5,248 nt of DNA from Pseudomonadota bacterium (GTDB taxonomy: Bacteria; Myxococcota_A; Polyangia; Polyangiales; Polyangiaceae). The position numbers and the translations under genes were made by a program. Shown here piece after piece: positions 1 to 5,248 of the stretch. The notes beneath the pieces are model-generated. The model made no database searches. It worked only from the letters and a program-made list of their open reading frames with translations, and was not told where the DNA came from. The DNA is taken from NCBI GenBank assembly GCA_023431345.1, contig JAEYWK010000270.1:1-5248 (forward strand), read 5' to 3'. Position 1 is the first letter of the stretch. Each line of letters opens with the position of its first letter.

Positions 1-232
1 TGTCTATAATATTGATTTGATGATCATTCCAATTACAACTTATTGCAGCCGACGCAATTGTAATACCACGTTCCTGTTCCTGCTTCATAAAGTCCATTGT
101 TGCCTGGCCATCATGTACCTCTCCAACTTTTCTATTGACCCCGGTAAAGAAAAGTAATCGTTCAGTGGTAGTAGTTTTACCGGCATCGATATGCGCAGCA
201 ATCCCTATATTTCTTAATTTAGCAATTGACAT
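1..232 (-). CDS. fusA: Elongation factor G, N-terminal part (cut by window edge)
   Basis: This gene encodes the translational GTPase that drives ribosome translocation and, with ribosome recycling factor, splits ribosomes. The visible 77 residues begin MSIAKLRNIGIAAHIDAGKT. They contain the P-loop (A13-H-I-D-A-G-K-T-T21), a conserved GEVHDG segment (37-42) and the switch I motif RGITI (55-59, with the Mg-coordinating Thr58). The frame leaves the window at D77, where the G3 motif DTPGH should begin. The ATG at 230-232 is fixed by an in-frame stop two codons upstream (236-238). No Shine-Dalgarno sequence precedes it, as is usual in Bacteroidota. The upstream neighbour is a divergent DUF2752 gene, not rpsG, so this copy is not in the usual rpsL-rpsG-fusA order and may be a second EF-G paralogue. 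The GTPase family is certain; the paralogue assignment is inferred. The rest of the protein (about 600 residues or more) lies outside. Confidence 0.93.
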   Translation of the reverse strand, partial: MSIAKLRNIGIAAHIDAGKTTTTERLLFFTGVNRKVGEVHDGQATMDFMKQEQERGITIASAAISCNWNDHQINIID

Positions 233-549
233 CGTTTAATAATTAGCGTAATTTATTAATCAGACTTTTGGTAATTGATGATAATATCAATGATAATCAG
301 GAGATTAAATTAATAATTGAGAACACTGAAGAATTAACCAAGTACCTCCTGAAATGGCCGGCAAAAGTACTATTTATTTCGTTACAAATTACATTTTGCT
401 TTTAATATATTGTCTTTTAAAGTTGCCTTATAAACTGATGGAGTAAAATAAAGTTTACGACTAATTATCAATTATTCAGTAACCAAATTATGAAGTGTGC
501 GTCTAAGATTTAACAGTAATTAGTAATTGATTAACTTTATACTTTCCTA
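233..549. promoter_or_regulatory. Divergent intergenic region between EF-G and DUF2752 genes
   Basis: This 317-base AT-rich spacer separates two divergent genes and should carry promoters for both. On the minus strand a TACTTTTG element (362-369) fits the Bacteroidota -7 consensus TAnnTTTG, but the nearest TTTG (385-388) is only 15 bases away instead of about 19-20, and the leader would be about 130 bases. On the plus strand TTTA (509-512), 19 bases, then TAACTTTA (532-539) resembles the consensus with one mismatch in each box, but it would leave almost no leader before the ATG at 550. Neither is convincing. A small repeat and palindrome cluster lies at 274-297. A 30-codon hydrophobic ORF lies at 354-446 and is unsupported. 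No tRNA, riboswitch or terminator was recognised. Confidence 0.5.
274..297. repeat. Short inverted and direct repeat upstream of EF-G
   Basis: ATTGAT (274-279) and ATCAAT (286-291) form a 6-bp inverted repeat around a 6-base loop. The octamer ATGATAAT occurs at 278-285 and again at 290-297, a 12-base period. The cluster lies 42 bases upstream of the EF-G start and would be in its leader or promoter. It could be an operator, but in such AT-rich DNA chance is a reasonable explanation. Confidence 0.3.
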
Positions 550-849
550 ATGATTGCTAAGGTGACATCATTTTTATCCCCTGTACTACAAAAGTATTAT
601 GAACTGACAGTTTGGATAACTGCTTTGACCCTGTTAGCACTAATGTCACCTGAAAACTCACATTATAGTTTGTGCCCCCTTAATTTTACCGGGATTACCT
701 TTTGTCCCGGGTGTGGGTTAGGCCATTCAATAAGCTGGTTGTTTCATGGTAATCTTACAGCTTCATTTAATTCACATCCATTAGGTATTTTTGCAGTTTT
801 AATATTAATATCCCGAATCGTTACACTAATGAAGAATTTGGGAAAGTAA
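550..849 (+). CDS. DUF2752 family small membrane protein
   Basis: This 99-residue protein belongs to the DUF2752 family, whose function is unknown. The family signature is clear: C42-P, then T47-G48, then C52-P-G-C55-G-L-G-H59, then H66-G67, and finally N74-x-H-P-L78. The usual Arg after the CPxCG motif is His59 here. Two hydrophobic segments, roughly residues 17-33 and 76-95, flank the cysteine-rich part, so a two-pass membrane protein is likely. The paired CP and CPxC motifs could bind metal or be redox active, but that is speculation. The start at 550 is the only ATG near the N-terminus, and an in-frame TAA lies just upstream at 532-534. No Shine-Dalgarno sequence is visible. The TM2-domain gene follows after 65 bases on the same strand with no terminator between, so co-transcription is likely. 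Confidence 0.9.
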   Translation: MIAKVTSFLSPVLQKYYELTVWITALTLLALMSPENSHYSLCPLNFTGITFCPGCGLGHSISWLFHGNLTASFNSHPLGIFAVLILISRIVTLMKNLGK

Positions 850-914
850 CCATATACAGATATCCAAAACCTAATCAACAAAAAATTCAACCCAACAAAA
901 TAAAACAAAAGATC

Positions 915-1271
915 ATGGCAAACGCATTATTACACTTACCCGAAGTTCAAGGTATGGAATTGAATTATATTCAGACAATAATTAAGGATTACAGCGATAA
1001 ACAGGCAATGCAATTCGCTACAATCTACAGGGCCAGAAGAAAAGATCCTCAGATGATACTTCTTACCTGTCTTGTTGGATTATTAGGCATAGCAGGCGTA
1101 CACCGTTTCCTGATTAATCAGATAGGAATGGGTATACTTTATTTCTTTACAGCAGGATTATGTTTTATCGGAACTATTGTAGATGCTGTCAATTATCAAA
1201 CTCTTGCATTTGAATTTAATCGTAAAATTGCTTCCGAAGTTGCCTTATATACTGATAAACTAACTGAATAA
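915..1271 (+). CDS. TM2 domain-containing membrane protein
   Basis: This 118-residue protein carries a TM2 domain: two membrane helices joined by a short turn. Helix 1 is about residues 46-62 and is followed by the family motif G61-V-H-R-F65. Helix 2 is about 71-89, starts with G71-M-G and ends at the conserved Asp90. The family consensus around the turn is (G)xDRFYLG; here HRFLIN replaces it, so the trailing Tyr, Leu and Gly are not kept. The N-terminal 45 residues are hydrophilic and rich in charged residues (YRARRKDP at 38-45), probably cytoplasmic. A charged tail of about 25 residues follows helix 2. No enzymatic function is known for bacterial TM2 proteins. The gene lies 65 bases after the DUF2752 gene, and that spacer is A-rich with no promoter-like box. 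Its stop is 35 bases from the stop of the convergent glycosyltransferase gene. Confidence 0.9.
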   Translation: MANALLHLPEVQGMELNYIQTIIKDYSDKQAMQFATIYRARRKDPQMILLTCLVGLLGIAGVHRFLINQIGMGILYFFTAGLCFIGTIVDAVNYQTLAFEFNRKIASEVALYTDKLTE

Positions 1272-1306
1272 TCTGGGAAAGAATCTAATAGAGACTTGGT
1301 GTTAAG

Positions 1307-2506
1307 TTAAGAAATCAGAGATTTGTACATATTGAGTAAATTAAGCTTATAGTTCTCAATATTGTATTCATTAAGCACAGCTTTTTTCCCATTAATTCCC
1401 ATTGATCTGGATTCTTCGGGATTGTTGATAAGATATTGAATCTTTTCTGCAAGGTCTGCTGCATCCCCACTCTTAAATACAACTCCACAGGAATATTTGT
1501 CTATAATAGATTCCTGTGGTTTACAATCAGAAACAATTACCGGCCTTTCAAATAGCATATACTGAAATACCTTATTTGCCACGCCTGATTCGTGTTGTTC
1601 ATTTTTAATTATTGGTGATAAACAAGCAAAACTCTTATTAACGTAGGATGGCAGAGTTGAGATGTCTTTCCATGGATAATGGATTGTATGACTTCTGATG
1701 ATTTCATCTGACAGATAATTGTTGAATAGCGGCAAATCTGCTTTATCAACAGGACCTATTAACAACAGCTTAACCTTCACTCCTTTAGCAATCAGTAATT
1801 TTATTGCCTCAAAGCAGGTAAAAACTCCTCTCCGTTCAGCTATTCCTCCAAAATAAAAAAGTATCCGACTTTCATCATCCTTTAATATATTGGTATCTAT
1901 TCCATATGAATAAAGCTCCTTAATGTCCGGCACATTAGGATAAACTACGAAATTCTCTTTCTTTAATATAGGGTATTTGTTTATCAAAAAGTCTCGGTAA
2001 TCTTCACTCAGGACAATGATACGGTCAGCGAAATTCAGAAACTTTATTTCTTTTTTCTTCCATCTTTCAGGCTGAGCAAGTATTCTCTTAGGGTATTTTA
2101 TAGCCCAATTATAACTCATTACGGCAGCTGGATAATTTTCATGTAAATCAACAATGAGTTTTACCCTTCCTTTATTTGCCCAACCCGCAGATCGGGCCAT
2201 GTAAAGATCATGGACATGAATAAAATCGGGCCGGAATTGCTTAATTATCTTTCTTATCTGGAACGCCCAATACAGATCATACAGGGCAATAGTGTTAACA
2301 GATGAAAACAGGTAGTTTTTTATAGTTTTAGAAATTGATAACCTGTGAATCCTGATGCCTTCCTTTTCTTCAAATCCAGGGTGACCAGAGAAATTAAAAC
2401 AAAGAACCAGAACTTCGAAATTATTGTTAACCAGTATTTTAGCTTCATTATAAACCCTTGGATCGCTCGTAAATTCATTATCCACGACCATTAATATTTT
2501 CTTCAT
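1307..2506 (-). CDS. GT4-type glycosyltransferase (group 1, GT-B fold)
   Basis: This 399-residue, full-length enzyme should transfer a sugar from a nucleotide-sugar donor onto a glycan or lipid-linked acceptor at the cytoplasmic face of the membrane. The N-terminal acceptor domain shows MKKILMVVDN at the first beta strand, DPRVYNEAKIL (15-25), HVHD (97-100) and DLHENYP (120-126). The C-terminal donor domain begins with the linker strand FYFGGIAERRG (217-227), continues with LLLIGP (247-252), and carries the donor-site segment HESGVANKVFQYML (305-318) followed by RPVIVSD (321-327). The position that normally holds the second Glu of the EX7E motif appears to be Gln315, and the first appears to be Ser307. 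The donor and acceptor cannot be read from the sequence. No signal peptide or membrane helix is evident. The start lies 8 bases after the flippase stop, which points to translational coupling and a shared pathway. Confidence 0.92.
   Translation of the reverse strand: MKKILMVVDNEFTSDPRVYNEAKILVNNNFEVLVLCFNFSGHPGFEEKEGIRIHRLSISKTIKNYLFSSVNTIALYDLYWAFQIRKIIKQFRPDFIHVHDLYMARSAGWANKGRVKLIVDLHENYPAAVMSYNWAIKYPKRILAQPERWKKKEIKFLNFADRIIVLSEDYRDFLINKYPILKKENFVVYPNVPDIKELYSYGIDTNILKDDESRILFYFGGIAERRGVFTCFEAIKLLIAKGVKVKLLLIGPVDKADLPLFNNYLSDEIIRSHTIHYPWKDISTLPSYVNKSFACLSPIIKNEQHESGVANKVFQYMLFERPVIVSDCKPQESIIDKYSCGVVFKSGDAADLAEKIQYLINNPEESRSMGINGKKAVLNEYNIENYKLNLLNMYKSLIS
1329..1362. repeat. 34-bp imperfect palindrome in the 3' end of the glycosyltransferase gene
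   Basis: Arms ATATTGAG (1329-1336) and CTCAATAT (1355-1362) are perfectly complementary over 8 bp. The centre, TAAGCTTA (1342-1349), is itself a perfect palindrome on the same axis (between 1345 and 1346). In all, 13 of 17 positions pair. It lies inside the coding sequence, about 20-55 bases before the stop, close to the junction of two convergent transcription units. There is no U-run typical of an intrinsic terminator. The symmetry is seen directly; any role is unknown. Confidence 0.45.
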
Positions 2507-2514
2507 GATACCAG

Positions 2515-3975
2515 CTAACTTGAAAATTTATTACTCAAAATCTTCATATTCTTCATAATGTCTTTCTTGTATAATATGCTCAAAGATAAGGCGATGAGTG
2601 TGACCTGAAGCAATGAGGTAAAATAGATATTGAGATTGAACCTGACTTTCAGGATTTCAAACATTATTGTAAGTGCAATTAAGGCTAGCGGATAAATGAG
2701 TACTTTATTCAAATTCCATGATATAGAAACAGTTCTTCGCTGAATGAAGAAAATCATTATCAGTTGGAGGAGGCTTGATGCCATAAATGCTATAATAGCT
2801 CCATAATAGCTGTATATTGGAATAAGAAGATAGTTTAGGATAAGATTCACGATCAGTGACAGGCTGTTTATATAAAAGAATACTTTAGTTCTCTTCATAA
2901 ACAGTACAGGTATGGAGAAGGCATTATATTGTGCACGTATGATAAACCTGATAAAGATAATGCTTATTAATCCGGCAGATAGTTTTAATTCAGTCTCATA
3001 GAAGAGACTGATAAATAGCATAGTTGGTAATATTGCTACTAGTATGATGATTTGGGTTTGTGCAATAAGCATATTGGAAACACTCTTTATTTCAGAAATT
3101 CTCTTATCAATTCCCTCAGCCATATATCTGAAGATCTCTGGCTGGGCAGCACTAATCAAACCTTGCACTATCAATTGTATTCCCAAAGCAAACTTTAATG
3201 CGTTATCATAAATTCCTAACGCTGCAGGATCTTTCTCCAGAAAAAAGCGATCAAGAAACATGAGTCCCCAGCTTAAGACTTCATATTGAAAAAGTGGGGC
3301 AGAGAATTTATTTAAATCTTTTATAATACTTCTGTTGAAGGAAAATCCTGTAGTTCTGTAAGTATCAAATAGAATATAGGCGGTGACTATAGAACTTCCA
3401 ATAAGGTTACCGTACAAGTAGCCTATGAAACTCATATCCATATAAAGAACCCCTACAACCTGGAAAACCGCCCTTAGTATGCCTGAGACAATATTTACAG
3501 TGACATATTTTACTGCTTTTTCTTCGTTTCTGTATATTGTAACCGCTGACAGGTTTATCGCTCTGTTTATACCTACAATAACACAGAGATATCCATATGA
3601 ACCAAAATCCTGCAATGAAGACTGACTAAAAAGAGAACCTATGTAATCACTAAAAATAATTGCAATGCCAAGAATTATTAATCCCCTAAGAATTATTGAA
3701 TTCGTTGCTGTCGAAATCATTTTCGACAGCTTGTCTTTATCATTAACATAATCATAATAAAACCTCGCAAGAGCGCTTCCCATTGAGAATAGCACAATAG
3801 TGAAAACTAGGCTGGTTATGGTTTCAGCAATTGCCATTTGTGAAAAGTCAACCTGATCAAGTCTGTTTTTACCTTCAAGCAAAGGTTGCACTATAAGCTG
3901 CAACATGGGAGGGAAGGCAGCTCCAGCCGTATAAATAATTGACTTTTTAAGGTAGTTCCTGATGTTTAATCCCAT
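2515..3975 (-). CDS. Polysaccharide/lipid-linked oligosaccharide flippase (Wzx-like, MOP superfamily)
   Basis: This 486-residue integral membrane protein has the length and pattern of Wzx-type flippases, which move undecaprenyl-linked glycans from the cytoplasmic to the periplasmic leaflet. About 12-14 hydrophobic segments can be seen, for example near residues 47-68, 97-109, 127-146, 160-178, 183-203, 260-278, 305-325, 333-346, 368-388, 391-411, 425-441 and 453-469. The N-terminus (NYLKKSIIYTAGAAFPPMLQ, 7-26) has the charged-then-hydrophobic opening typical of the family, and LDRFFLEK (241-248), YDNALKF (256-262) and LNYLLIP (380-386) resemble conserved loop and helix segments. The ATG at 3973-3975 follows an in-frame stop at 4000-4002. 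The glycosyltransferase follows after 8 bases; pyrD lies 95 bases upstream. Two strong hairpins occur inside the gene. Hand counts of several 60-base lines give about 35% GC, which partly reflects hydrophobic codons. The exact substrate is unknown. Confidence 0.9.
   Translation of the reverse strand: MGLNIRNYLKKSIIYTAGAAFPPMLQLIVQPLLEGKNRLDQVDFSQMAIAETITSLVFTIVLFSMGSALARFYYDYVNDKDKLSKMISTATNSIILRGLIILGIAIIFSDYIGSLFSQSSLQDFGSYGYLCVIVGINRAINLSAVTIYRNEEKAVKYVTVNIVSGILRAVFQVVGVLYMDMSFIGYLYGNLIGSSIVTAYILFDTYRTTGFSFNRSIIKDLNKFSAPLFQYEVLSWGLMFLDRFFLEKDPAALGIYDNALKFALGIQLIVQGLISAAQPEIFRYMAEGIDKRISEIKSVSNMLIAQTQIIILVAILPTMLFISLFYETELKLSAGLISIIFIRFIIRAQYNAFSIPVLFMKRTKVFFYINSLSLIVNLILNYLLIPIYSYYGAIIAFMASSLLQLIMIFFIQRRTVSISWNLNKVLIYPLALIALTIMFEILKVRFNLNIYFTSLLQVTLIALSLSILYKKDIMKNMKILSNKFSS
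2990..3011. repeat. 8-bp stem hairpin inside the flippase gene
   Basis: TCAGTCTC (2990-2997) and GAGACTGA (3004-3011) are perfectly complementary around the 6-base loop ATAGAA. The element lies within codons for the segment ISLFYETEL (about residues 322-330). No U-run follows on either strand. It may be chance, but it is the second compact perfect hairpin in this gene. Confidence 0.4.
3707..3730. repeat. Perfect 10-bp hairpin inside the flippase gene
   Basis: GCTGTCGAAA (3707-3716) and TTTCGACAGC (3721-3730) are exactly complementary around a 4-base loop (TCAT). The arms are 50% GC in a surrounding of about 35% GC, so this would be a stable RNA hairpin on either strand. It lies in the first fifth of the flippase gene and encodes LSKMISTA (residues 83-90). 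A moderately T-rich stretch (TTGTCTTT) follows on the plus strand, antisense to the gene; the minus-strand transcript has no U-run after it. The structure is certain from the bases; a function is not. Confidence 0.55.
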
Positions 3976-3994
3976 TATACAGAATAAGGAGGAG

Positions 3995-4002
3995 CAAATT
4001 TA
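3995..4002 (-). promoter_or_regulatory. Possible -7 promoter box for the flippase-glycosyltransferase pair
   Basis: Read on the minus strand, TAAATTTG matches the Bacteroidota sigma -7 consensus TAnnTTTG exactly and ends about 20 bases before the flippase ATG. No TTTG is present at the expected -33 spacing, so it is only half a promoter. If used, it would give a leader of roughly a dozen bases. It lies in the 95-base gap after pyrD, which supports separate transcription of the glycan genes. Read-through from pyrD is equally possible, because no terminator hairpin was found in the gap. Confidence 0.3.
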
Positions 4003-4070
4003 TGCGAATAAACAGACTAATATGCTATAATAGCTGGTAATTCAGTCAAGGGTCAATTATTAAGCGGATG

Positions 4071-4982
4071 TCAGCAAACCAATGCACCGGTTAGATCAGA
4101 GACTTTATCGATCTTATGCCTAAACATATAATCTTCAATCCCTTTTATTATTTTGACAGAAATCGTTGGATCAATGAAATTTGCGGTGCCAACTTGCACA
4201 GCAGACGCACCTGCAAGTAAAAACTCGATAGCGTCGCTTGCGCTTGATATACCTCCTAAGCCAATTACAGGGACCTTAACCACTTTAGATACCTGCCACA
4301 CCATCCGCAAGGCAACCGGTTTAACAGCAGGACCTGATAGCCCTCCGGTAATTGTTGAAAGAACAGGCTTCCTTTTCTCGGAGTCAATTGCCATGCCCAA
4401 TAAAGTGTTTATCAGCGAGATTGCATCTGCACCTCCATCCTCAACAGCAAGGGCAATATCCGTTATACTGGTAACATTAGGTGATAATTTAACAATGAGG
4501 GTTTTATCGTAGACTTCTCTTACCGCCCTTGTTACCTCAATAGCTGAAGAACAACTAGTACCGAATGCCATGCCACCTTCTTTAACATTGGGACAGGAAA
4601 TATTCAATTCTATTGCAGCGATCTTTTCAAGTTTATTCATCTTCTTAGCAACATTAACATAGCCTTCCACTGTAGAATCTGAAACGTTAGCTATAACAGA
4701 TGTTGAATAAAGAGCCAGACGCGGGTAAATTTCTCTTACAAAATAATCAACTCCCTTGTTCTGAAGTCCCACGGCATTGAGCATACCAAAAGGTGTTTCA
4801 GCCATGCGGGGATATGGATTCCCTTCCCTGTGTTTTGAGGTTGTAGCTTTAACTACTATCCCTCCAAGTTCATTAACATCAATAAAATCCTCAAATTCCT
4901 TACCATATCCAAAAGTCCCTGAAGCTGTCATCACGGGATTTTTGAGTATAAGATCATGAAGTTTAACGCTTAAATCAACCAT
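4071..4982 (-). CDS. pyrD: Dihydroorotate dehydrogenase B (NAD+), catalytic subunit
   Basis: PyrD oxidises dihydroorotate to orotate with FMN, the fourth step of de novo UMP synthesis, in the cytoplasm. The 303-residue TIM barrel is complete. Motifs in order are SGTFGYGKE (21-29), VVKATT (43-48), the substrate loop NAVGLQN (69-75), NISCPNVK (127-134), VKLSPN (164-169), INTLLGMAID (191-200), GGLSGPAVKP (213-222) and the FMN phosphate-binding segments GLGGI (241-245) and GASAVQVGTA (258-267). Cys130 in NISCPN is the catalytic base of class 1 enzymes; class 2 membrane enzymes use Ser. With pyrK upstream, this is class 1B, which passes electrons to NAD+ through PyrK. The start MVDLSVKLHDLILKNPV matches usual family N-termini. 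The gene starts 72 bases after the pyrK stop, with no promoter-like box in the gap, so the two are probably co-transcribed. Confidence 0.97.
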   Translation of the reverse strand: MVDLSVKLHDLILKNPVMTASGTFGYGKEFEDFIDVNELGGIVVKATTSKHREGNPYPRMAETPFGMLNAVGLQNKGVDYFVREIYPRLALYSTSVIANVSDSTVEGYVNVAKKMNKLEKIAAIELNISCPNVKEGGMAFGTSCSSAIEVTRAVREVYDKTLIVKLSPNVTSITDIALAVEDGGADAISLINTLLGMAIDSEKRKPVLSTITGGLSGPAVKPVALRMVWQVSKVVKVPVIGLGGISSASDAIEFLLAGASAVQVGTANFIDPTISVKIIKGIEDYMFRHKIDKVSDLTGALVC

Positions 4983-5054
4983 AATAATAAATGTTATTGA
5001 TAATTGAGGCTATTCTGTTGTCAACGCGTATTAGATTATACCAATATTAAAATC

Positions 5055-5248
5055 TCAGTCAAGCGAACAACCAACTTCAGTTTCGCTTGTCCATCCTTTA
5101 AGCTTCTTGCTGTCAAAAACAGGGCCTTCGGTACAAACCGTAATATTACCTGAAGTGCTTTCAACGACACAACAAAGGCAAGCCCCGATGCCACAAGCCA
5201 TTGTATTTTCCAATGATACCTCACATGGTATATTGAGTTGTTCAGCCC
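5055..5248 (-). CDS. pyrK: Dihydroorotate dehydrogenase B electron-transfer subunit, C-terminal part (cut by window edge)
   Basis: The last 63 residues of PyrK are visible, ending ...ETEVGCSLD before TGA at 5055-5057. PyrK binds FAD and a [2Fe-2S] cluster and carries electrons from PyrD to NAD+. The cluster ligands are plain: the segment MACGIGACLCC gives Cys-x4-Cys-x2-Cys, and the fourth ligand is the Cys of VCTEGPVF, 12 residues after the third. The FAD and NAD domains lie beyond the right edge. An additional Cys inside the motif (C-L-C-C) is not one of the four expected ligands. The gene is read into pyrD after a 72-base gap, so the two subunits are encoded together as expected. An overlapping open frame in another phase on the same strand is only a shadow. 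Confidence 0.95.
   Translation of the reverse strand, partial: AEQLNIPCEVSLENTMACGIGACLCCVVESTSGNITVCTEGPVFDSKKLKGWTSETEVGCSLD

Noticed and set aside
341..348. Shine-Dalgarno-like AGGAGGTA on the minus strand in the spacer
   Set aside because: No ATG follows at a useful distance; a TTG start gives only about 13 codons before a stop. It is also not near the EF-G start.
1272..1306. Expected bidirectional terminator between convergent genes
   Set aside because: No stem-loop with a U-run is visible in the 35 bases.
4023..4035. Thirteen-base sequence TGCTATAATAGCT in the pyrD-flippase gap, repeated at 2788-2800
   Set aside because: The second copy encodes Ala-Ile-Ile-Ala in the flippase and is explained by coding; the match is short and AT-rich, so it is treated as coincidence despite its palindromic core.
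4153..4512. 119-residue plus-strand open frame
   Set aside because: It lies antisense within pyrD, whose frame carries all the expected catalytic and FMN motifs; the antisense product has no recognisable domain.
4777..4959. 60-residue plus-strand open frame
   Set aside because: It is antisense to the conserved N-terminal part of pyrD and is a shadow of it.
5036..5224. 62-residue minus-strand open frame beginning MRYHWKIQ
   Set aside because: It overlaps the pyrK frame in another phase; the pyrK frame shows all four [2Fe-2S] cysteines and is clearly the real one.
1..5248. CRISPR arrays, insertion sequences, tRNA or rRNA genes, phage or defence genes
   Set aside because: No regularly spaced repeats, transposase-like frames, terminal inverted repeats, or structural RNA signatures were seen on either strand.

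Overview
The window is a piece of bacterial chromosome, probably from the Bacteroidota (a Bacteroidales- or Marinilabiliales-like lineage). The evidence is AT-rich spacers, starts without Shine-Dalgarno sequences, a DUF2752/TM2 gene pair of the kind common in that phylum, the C-x4-C-L-C-C form of the PyrK iron-sulfur motif, and a -7 box of the Bacteroidota type (TAnnTTTG) before one gene. The phylum call is an inference; no rRNA or other decisive marker is present.

Layout, left to right. Positions 1-232 (minus) hold the first 77 codons of an elongation factor G gene that runs off the left edge. Positions 233-549 are a divergent, AT-rich spacer. Positions 550-849 and 915-1271 (plus) encode two small membrane proteins, a DUF2752 protein and a TM2-domain protein, probably co-transcribed. 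They converge on a minus-strand block that reads right to left: pyrK (3' part, 5055-5248), pyrD (4071-4982), a 486-residue polysaccharide-type flippase (2515-3975) and a GT4-type glycosyltransferase (1307-2506).

How the genes fit together. PyrK and PyrD form the NAD-dependent class 1B dihydroorotate dehydrogenase of pyrimidine synthesis. The flippase and glycosyltransferase are 8 bases apart and look translationally coupled. They probably act on a lipid-linked glycan, but no other glycan genes lie in the window. A 95-base gap with a possible promoter separates them from pyrD. The DUF2752/TM2 pair has no established function.

Most of the window is ordinary chromosomal content and no clearly new system was found. 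The points most worth a second look are the DUF2752/TM2 pair, the EF-G gene outside a str operon, a perfect 10-bp hairpin inside the flippase gene, a 34-bp palindrome near the convergent gene ends, and the substituted second glutamate of the EX7E region in the glycosyltransferase.
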